From Kondoa malvinella (Eukaryota > Basidiomycota > Agaricostilbomycetes > Agaricostilbales > Kondoaceae), in the NCBI GenBank assembly GCA_039545315.1, contig BCIM01000012.1, positions 353,396-417,395 of the forward strand: a stretch of DNA of 64,000 nucleotides, in the 5' to 3' direction. Under the pieces are notes generated by a model that saw only the letters and a program-made list of their open reading frames with translations, had not been told where the DNA came from and did not search any database. Positions 57,522 to 64,000 of this stretch are shown one piece after another. The first letter of the stretch is position 1. Each line of letters opens with the position of its first letter. The position numbers and the translations under genes were made by a program.

Positions 57522-58796
57522 CTACAAAAGTATCAGCAAGGATTTGTGCCAGCATAAAAGGAAGCCCGACAGATCGGAAGTTTGCGGTTGAGCAGGTAAT
57601 AGGAAAGCAGGCTGTATCTTGCCTTCTTCTGCTTCTCTTCGTTCTTGCTCGATGATGGGACGCCATTTAGCCATCGCGCGGTATATATACCAGGCGCAAC
57701 CCAATGTGATGACGAAAGAAAGCACCAAGACGGTGTTTGTGATAATCTTGGATGTGGTAGAGCGATCAGAAGCCTGTTGTTCCGATCAGAAGAGCGACTG
57801 CGGTTTGAAAGGGGTAGAGTGTACCTCTTCATCGAAAATGTCGCCGAGATAAGTGACTTGAAGTTGTTTCGGTAATGTGAGGAAAGTAGCAAGGAAGAAA
57901 ATTGGGAAGGACATGCCGCTAAAAGCCTGTGACGAGTCTGAGCACAACGTGGAGGCTATTTCAGTAGTACATACGAATAGTGGTGTTGTCAGATGTGCAG
58001 GAATAGCTGACAAGCGCGCCAGTCTGTCTCTGCATTAGCCGAAGGCATAATAACTTATCAGAATACTCACAATATCATCCGGAAGCCGCCTTCGTTGATC
58101 ACTCTGACCATACATGCATAATTGATTTCTCTTCTCTCCCATTTGGCCGCTCTAGCCATGCAGAAATATCGAAACATGATATAATTGCCTTCCAATCATT
58201 GAGCCAGGCCATACAGTTGTCGAACAGCATACCTATTTCTCCCAGTAATGTTCCAGCTGCTACAATGCCAAAGCCGACTAGAGGGATGCCTGGGTCAATG
58301 CATATCGAAAGCCCTCGAGCCTTGCTCACCCCATGTGCCCCATACTACGCCGCACAGTATAGCTATTATTTCATGTCCGAATAGTGCTAGAGTAGATATG
58401 AGACAGCAGAAGCTCGCAATGGGATGCACACTTACGAGGGAAACTAATCACAAACAGAATGACGATCGGTATCACCCAGCCAGCCTTCATAGCCTGCAGC
58501 TTCTGGGCGAATGGACGCATCCACATGACAATTTGATGATGATAGACTGTCATAAGAGCCGCAAACACGAGCACGAATACAAAGAGCAGGTGCCATTTGA
58601 GATACTTGAGCTGGAAGAATTTGGCTACAGACCATTCCCCAAAAGCAGTGTCGACTGTTTTGTGGTACCATTTGACCTTTGGCTGTCGTTCAGAAGCCAA
58701 AATAGGCTGATCGTGACTTTCGCTTTGATCCAAGTTGATGGTCGAGGAGCTCGCTATGCCGTGATGCGGTGGGTAGTATTGACTGGCATCTGTCAT
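57522..58796 (-). CDS. TVP38: Golgi membrane protein TVP38 (SNARE-associated/DedA family)
   Basis: TVP38/TMEM64 proteins are polytopic Golgi membrane proteins with the DedA/VTT fold. The ATG at 58796 (MTDASQYYPPHHG) starts a polar N-terminus, then YLKWHLLFVFVLVFAALMTV, HHQIVMWMRPFAQKLQAMKA and GWVIPIVILFVISFP. The Gly-rich core follows after introns with FGIVAAGTLLGEIG and, later, ARLSAIPAHLTTPLF, FSGMSFPIFFLATFLTLPKQ and VTYLGDIF. The last helix (LVLSFVITLGCAWYIYRAM) leads to a charged tail (WRPIIEQERREAEEGK) and an end at 57522-57524. About seven introns. Confidence 0.85.
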
Positions 58797-59026
58797 TGGT
58801 ATACTCCTGTTGAGGCGGGCCAAAGGGGGTATGATTGTCTTTCGGTATATGTCGTCGTGTTTTGGCAAGTCAGCGGAACGCGCAATCGTGTTCACCGAGG
58901 CACACGAGATACAGCCAGATCTGACAGTTGATCTGATGGTAGACTCAGCAATACAGCTCTGACACCAAAGAGTACACCGTTCATTCCGACTCTCATTATT
59001 AGCACAGTGATCCCTCTCGCCTTGCC

Positions 59027-60234
59027 CTATATCTCTCCGGTTCTCGCCTTGCTCACAACTGTCGATCCACCCAACTTGCAGAATGAGCTAGGAAGCACAA
59101 AACCACCAGGATGCGACGTGGTGATCTCCGTCAATCCATTGTTTTGACTGCCGCGAGATGATTCCGACCGCGAAGAAGTAGCTTGCACGTATGTGTTCAG
59201 ATCAGGTGAAGTCGACATGGCTAGGTTTGTTGTAGTGAGGGGACCAGGGCGGGCTAGAGGTTTGTTCGTGCTGGCTTTGGTGCCGGTGAAAGTAGAACGA
59301 GAGATATATGATGGCGAGATGGATTGACATGTGACTGAGGGTGTGCCGGTACTGAGTAAGTCGAATACTCTCGAACTACCCATTGTCGATGCTTTCATTG
59401 ACGCAGGAGGTAGACCCGCACGAGAAGGTGTCGCAGCGCTGAGAAGAGAAAGACCTCTAGAAGAAGCTTTGATAGATGCTGGAGCAGGTACTTCCAGTCG
59501 AGCTGTCGACTTTGAGAGTTTCGAATGACCGGAAGAGTGTGATTTGGTTGAATGAGATTTCGCAGATCCGCTCGAACCGCTTCGAGAACTTGTTCCCCTG
59601 CTGCTGCTACTCCGACTCCCACTTGATGAAGTACCAGACGATCGAGTAGAAGAAGAGCGAACGATGCTGGTTGAGCCATCGGACTTCATTGGCAAGTCGC
59701 TGATAGATTCAATTTCTGGCCAATCGTAACCTGATTTCTCGCTGAGCAATCCGCCATGGCTGGAATGCGAAGGGGTTGTGCTAGGTGGGCGAATGCACCA
59801 AGTCTTTCGCTTCTGCCGAAAATACCGAATACGCCAGACAATCAAGCCGACCGTCAACAGTAGAATTACGCCGCCAACTATCGCACCGATCAAGATTGGA
59901 GAGGGTCCACTCTTGTCGTCGCTTGGTATATCTGCGCTGATTTGTGCAGCTTCGGCTTCGTCTGTAGCAGATGCCGGACTTTGGGTGATAGGAGTTGTCT
60001 TCTTGGCTACAGTCTGGGTGACGGCATCTGCTTTACTGTCTGTGCTTGTAGTCGACAACGAGCTAGGGAGAGCAGTCGTCGCTGGTTCTTCTGTAAAGTA
60101 GGATGCTAGAGCCAACAATGAGCGTTCGGACTCGTAGAGGATACCTTCGACTAACTGGATAGGGCATTTCCTTGTGCATCTACATAGATCCGCTGCAAAG
60201 CCACAGTGACAGTCTGCGTTGTGACGTCCGCCAT
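59027..60234 (-). CDS. single-pass surface protein, Cys-rich ectodomain, Ser-rich tail
   Basis: The 5' end is unresolved (the frame opens upstream without ATG). Near 60170-60220 it shows a Cys-rich piece (ADCHCGFAADLCRCTRKC). An intron probably links QLVE to EEPATTALPSSLSTTSTDSK. After a Thr/Ala/Asp-rich stalk comes one transmembrane helix (PILIGAIVGGVILLLTVGLI, then VWRIRYFRQKRK with a basic stop-transfer). The cytosolic part holds PEIESISDLPMK and a Ser-rich low-complexity region of about 60 residues (59520-59680), then a Pro/Ser/Thr tail ending SKARTGEI, stop 59027-59029. The topology resembles fungal wall sensors and other single-pass surface proteins; no named family was recognised. Confidence 0.6.
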
Positions 60235-60274
60235 GAAGTCGGTATGAGGCGGTCGGTGGTCGAGAGCGATACAA

Positions 60275-60779
60275 GGCTCGCAGTAACGCACAGAAGATGT
60301 CCGTTCCGATTCATGATTCCGTCAGAAGAAAGATTCTTCGACACAAAGACTCGTCGGTTCAGCGATAAGGCTGCGGTCTGCGTAGGGTCGTAGGTAAACT
60401 GAGTAGGACTGGCTTTGTGCTCTTTACGAGACTTCAAGGTAAAACAACAACATGCTGGATAGGTATAGACAGAGTGTAGAATTCGAAGACGGCTTCTGAT
60501 GGTCATCCAGCTAGCGATAAGGCGACCATTTGACTATATGAGAGAACGCTGTCCTTCATATCTTCAGAATCGCCTGCAATTGCATGCTTTAATGATAACT
60601 GGCACGCCATGCAGCCCGACGACGGCAAAGTGCGTGCATGTAGGGTCTAGACTCTACGGTGAAGGTATAAGCAGCTCTGGTATCTTCGATATACAGATGT
60701 TGTAGCCCTTTCATTGGAACATCGAAAATGCTGTAATACAAAGTCGCCGTCCATGGACTCCATGAAACCCTATTCTTCC
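60275..60779. other. intergenic or unresolved 5' exons of the surface-protein gene
   Basis: About 500 bases. Minus-strand ATGs near 60320 (MNRNGHLLCVTASLVSL, signal-peptide-like) and 60506 could start the surface-protein gene, but the splice pattern could not be settled. Otherwise nothing recognised. Confidence 0.3.
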
Positions 60780-61880
60780 TTATTCTTCATGCTTAGCTGG
60801 CAAAGTCTGCTCAACATAAGTAACTTCACTCTTGGCTTCAATCATAGTGCCAGCGTGACCTTTGTCCTGTAAGACCTTTTAGTCAGGGTGCGATGAGGCA
60901 AAGTGTTTAGCTTACGAAGAGCAGATCGACTATCACAAGAGATCAGTCAACATTCGCAACCTCGGGAAGAAATCACTTACTCTCTTCCAAGCTCCTGCCT
61001 TTAGTCTCGACGTAAAAGAAATACATGATGGGTACGAAAGAGGCATTGAAGGCGAAGAACATGGCGTAAGTCTAACAGCGTTGTGATGAGCTCACGTCGG
61101 CCGACAGCGTCAATTCAGCGGCTCACTCTCCATCCAATGTTGGTGATAGCGATAGGGAAGATTTTCACGACAGCGCTGTTTGCCCAAAAGTCAGCACCTT
61201 GCAACACGATTATAGAAAAGGCGTACAAGTTGATGATCCAGTTGCAGAAAGTAGCCAGAGCGGTTCCTTTTGCTCTGATGCGCAGAGGTAATACATTGAG
61301 ACTCAGTGCTTTACTTACTGGCTTGGGAACCGGTCGTGAACGCGCCCATGTAGAGGAAAGCCATAACGACAGCAGCGAAACCACAAGCTCTGGCGTTGGA
61401 AGCGCCAGTATCGATTTGATGCGTCAATCCGGTCACTGAAAGAGATCGTCAGGTCTGGTAGATAGGAAAGGGGAGAAGTCGCTTACTGACAGCAAAGATG
61501 GCGGCCATGAAGGAAACCGAGTAGAGGAACAAAGGCTTTCGTCCCCAAGAGTCGATGAGGAACCAAGGAATAAAGCTAATCATCTATATCAGGATATGCG
61601 ATACCTTTCAGATGGGAAAGACATACGATGCGATGAAGAACCAGGTGAAGAGCAGACCTGACAACAAAGCGGCGAGGGAAGGACTAAAGCCAAGAGATTG
61701 CGAGAAGAGGAAACCGGCATCTATACAGGCATGTGAGCTGCCATCAGCTATTGGTCACAGCAGCGTTTACAGTAAATGATCGCGTTGATACCTGGAAATG
61801 TATATCAGTCCTGAAACGTAATTTGGATAGAATGAGACTTACCTCCGAGTTGTTGGAAGAATTGGACGGAACAAGCAAAG
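60780..61880 (-). CDS. MFS sugar transporter, C-terminal half only
   Basis: Sugar-porter family proteins have 12 helices and about 520 residues. Here the second half is clear on the minus strand: VQFFQQLGG joined to INAIIY (helix 7), FLFSQSLGFSPSLAALLSGL, FIPWFLIDSWGRKPLFLYSV with the RKP loop, FCNWIINLYAFSIIVLQGA, then TYAMFFAFNASFVPIMYFFY, the family end VETKGRSLEEID, and a C-tail ending TLPAKHEE; stop 60780-60782. Upstream of about 61880, where helices 1-6 and the GRR and PESPRW motifs should lie, I find no such sequence on the minus strand. Instead a plus-strand frame with ambiguous bases begins. The gene is truncated, rearranged or broken by assembly error. Confidence 0.72.
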
Positions 61881-61889
61881 CCATCAAAG

Positions 61890-63766
61890 TGGATGACAAC
61901 CTCTATCTTGCTTTCATCCAAACATCAGCTAGAGATTCTCCAACGATAGCTGGAGCGTTCTCGGAACATATATCATCGCGCGCATCGGGGCTCTCTTCTG
62001 GACCGACCTACCACGTTCGGCGAAGGGCGACTGGCACAAGCAGGCAGAAGGCCTACCAAATTCGACCTCTCCGAGTTTGCAACCCAGCAAATCAACGGCC
62101 GGTCACATCTAGACAGATTTGGAAGATCTCATACTGATTGATCTTTTCCAACTTCTACGCAACAAGCTCTTTGGTAACCTTCAATCGCACGTTGTCGACA
62201 ACTTTCAAGGCATACTCGATTCTTGGGTAGAAGACCTGCTGTCCACCAAGCTGGAGCGATTGTCAGCTCGCCGTCAAAGTCAAATAGCTATCCGCATCAA
62301 GACCTACCTTCAGCCTACCTTCATCAAAGACGGCCTCGGCTTGCACCAACTGAACATCGATCATCCAGCTTGGCGTCTAGACTCTGGGCATCTGCTTTCT
62401 CGAAACCTCAGGAGCTACTTGTGTCACTTGACACAACCGATGTTTGAACTACTATACTGGTCGCTTGCTGATACTGTNAACGGCTACAACNCGATCCCTG
62501 CNGCCCCTCNCGCACCTCCCGGTGGGCATCTGACGACCAGAGAGATCCAGACTCGAGTCAGCAAATTTCACTCCTGGTCATTCTTGCTGGGAGGCAACGA
62601 AGGTCTCATAGTTCGCATGCTACCGGCAATGCGATTCGCGCAGCTCAGCCGCTTCACCTTTCGAGGTTTGGATCCGGACGAAAAAGGAAGCTTGTCGGGA
62701 CCGACGTTCTTATCGATGAACAATGGCTTTAGGAGCGAACCACTGTACCTCGACTTCCTCGCGTTTGTCGGCAGCATTGTTCCAGCGCTGCGACTTCCAC
62801 GAAACGGTATTCCCGCCATTCCGGATGCAAGACTGGCTATCAACTTCGGAACTGTGAGTTCAGCACCATACATTCTAATTGGCAGGACTAATATATCGAA
62901 AACAGGCGGCCAACCCGAATATGGCAGTCTCGAGCCCAACCAACGTCCGTGGGGTTAGATCGGCGATCAAAAGAAACAAAATCAGGGTGTCCTTATGGTT
63001 TCATTACTTCGCCATCGCTGAACGATGCAGCAAGTTCGATGCAACAGAGCAAACATATCGCAAGTATAGATACCCTTTCAAGCTAGAGCGAATTGGAATT
63101 GCTATTACTGGCAAGTTCAGGTTCCTCGTCACAGTCACTCTTCAGAGGCCGAGCAATACGATGCTACAAGCTCAACCGCACCGTGCGCATCACCTGTTCC
63201 ATCCGGTATCAACTATTCATGAAGAGATCAAGAACAAGCTTGTGCCTCATCCCGATTCGGTCTACCCTGGCACGGACAATACCGGTTCCATCTCACATCT
63301 ATCTAGAGCGCCTATACTGGTGCCGAGTCACGTCAACAACCGGCCAGTCGCAGGCGGAGACTTTGGACAGAAAGTACACGTCGCCATGATTTTCGCGCAT
63401 CAAGCAACAGCTCATCAACAGATGGTGGACGATATAGCGGCAGCTCATCAGGCTCTAGTCACCAGCACGATCAGTCCAAGCCTTTCGCAAGAACGCTGTG
63501 AGCGTGCTAAAACAACCTCCTTTGCTGCGACTCGAGTCAAAGTCAAGAACGCCCACACGCAATGTGCTATCCTTGCTACTCGCTCTAGACAACAAGAGAC
63601 TGCCAAGCGAAGAAACGATCGCGCTTACTGGGTTCAGCAGGGAAGCGAAAACAAAAGCGTGGACAAACGCCTCGACGATATGCGAGCGCACCGACATTGT
63701 GAGGCACTAGAATGGCACCTCACAGAGGCTGGTAGAAGTAGAGATCGTTGTAGACATAGCGCATAA
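61890..63766 (+). CDS. unidentified multi-exon gene with ambiguous bases
   Basis: Protein-like frames run along the plus strand. After a probable acceptor near 62110 comes a helix-rich exon (EDLILIDLFQLLRNKLFGNL, VEDLLSTKLERLSARRQ), PMFELLYWSLADT, a Pro-rich patch with four N bases (62478, 62491, 62502, 62510), HLTTREIQTRVSKFHSWSFL, LPAMRFAQLSRFTFRGLD and ALRLPRNGIPAIPDARLAIN. An intron (about 62850-62906) joins to NPNMAVSSPTNVRGVRSAIK. The last long frame to the TAA at 63764-63766 has Ala/His/Gln-rich helices (HQATAHQQMVDDIAAAHQ) and a basic coiled-coil end. The 5' limit is unknown and no family was recognised. Confidence 0.35.
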
Positions 63767-63914
63767 GAGTATTCAAGCTCTCGCTTGAGGCTAAAAGCAG
63801 GTCTTGCATTTACAGGTACCGAGAACTCGAGAAAGCAAGAGATAGAATAGGAGCAGAAGTACAAGCAGCAGTAGCTGTAGCTGTAGCAAGGACAGTAGAG
63901 TACAGTGTTAGGAT

Positions 63915-63999
63915 CTGAAAGAGCTTTCTCGTTATGAATTGTATATTGCATGTACAAGATCCTAATCACCTGAAAGAGCTTTCTCGTTATGAATTGTAT
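63915..63999 (+). repeat. 30-bp direct repeat, two copies
   Basis: The 30-base unit beginning CTGAAAGAGCTTTCTCG and ending GAATTGTAT occurs at 63915-63944 and again at 63970-63999, period 55. The spacer contains TTGCATGTACAAGATCC. It reaches the window edge, so more copies may follow. Just upstream, 63860-63885, AGCAGTAGCTGTAGCTGTAGC is a short trinucleotide-like tract. Confidence 0.9.
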
Positions 64000-64000
64000 G

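Noticed and set aside
59395..59679. 94-codon minus-strand frame inside the surface-protein gene
   Set aside because: Out-of-frame reading of a Ser-rich low-complexity region; the main frame is much longer and has a clear transmembrane helix.

Overview
The window is nuclear DNA of a fungus, most probably a basidiomycete. Genes lie close together on both strands and are cut by many introns of about 45-65 bases (GT...AG). Fungus-specific families occur: two Zn2Cys6 transcription factors, an RTA1-type membrane protein, a siderophore-transporter-like MFS protein, an RTC4-domain protein, a chitinase and kynurenine monooxygenase. I do not name a species. Nothing bacterial, viral or clearly transposon-derived was recognised. 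Most gene models below were spliced by eye from protein-family conservation, so outer ends and short exons may move slightly.

Layout. 1-8.5 kb: 3' end of an FF-domain protein, a Zn2Cys6 regulator, an acyl-CoA dehydrogenase and a small protein that starts with a PAM2 motif. 9.7-18.7 kb: a Ser/Thr/Pro-rich protein, an M3 metallopeptidase (PRD1 type), an RTC4-domain protein and a membrane-anchored GH18 chitinase. 18.7-22.6 kb: an accessory-looking stretch with two tandem paralogues of an unrecognised, possibly degenerate kinase-fold family. 22.7-27.8 kb: a compact housekeeping block of coactosin, RNase P subunit POP4, ER cyclophilin and ketopantoate reductase. 28.4-30.9 kb: two convergent F-box genes. 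31.3-43.6 kb: a drug-type MFS transporter, an unknown basic protein, kynurenine 3-monooxygenase, a second Zn2Cys6 regulator, an RTA1-family protein, a coiled-coil protein and a GPI-anchored PEBP-family protein. 44.8-50 kb: a small basic protein and two paralogous F-box genes around an unknown gene. 50.3-61.9 kb: APP1-type phosphatidate phosphatase, siderophore transporter, small unknowns, TVP38, a single-pass surface protein and a sugar transporter that seems to lack its N-terminal half. 61.9-64 kb: an unidentified plus-strand gene with ambiguous bases, then a 30-bp direct repeat at the edge.

The strongest new signals concern how genes are read. (1) The ER cyclophilin ends in TGA-CTA, the known stop-readthrough context, and the same frame then encodes a transmembrane helix and a basic tail. 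(2) Exons of 6, 7, 7, 8, 9 and 9 bases must be spliced in to rebuild a zinc cluster, the ketopantoate reductase P-loop, cyclophilin and coactosin. (3) Two F-box paralogues have stop codons lying inside good intron donors, and two upstream ORFs overlap the main start as ATGA. (4) A tandem gene pair shares motifs with each other but with no family I recognise, and one copy has an in-frame TGA.
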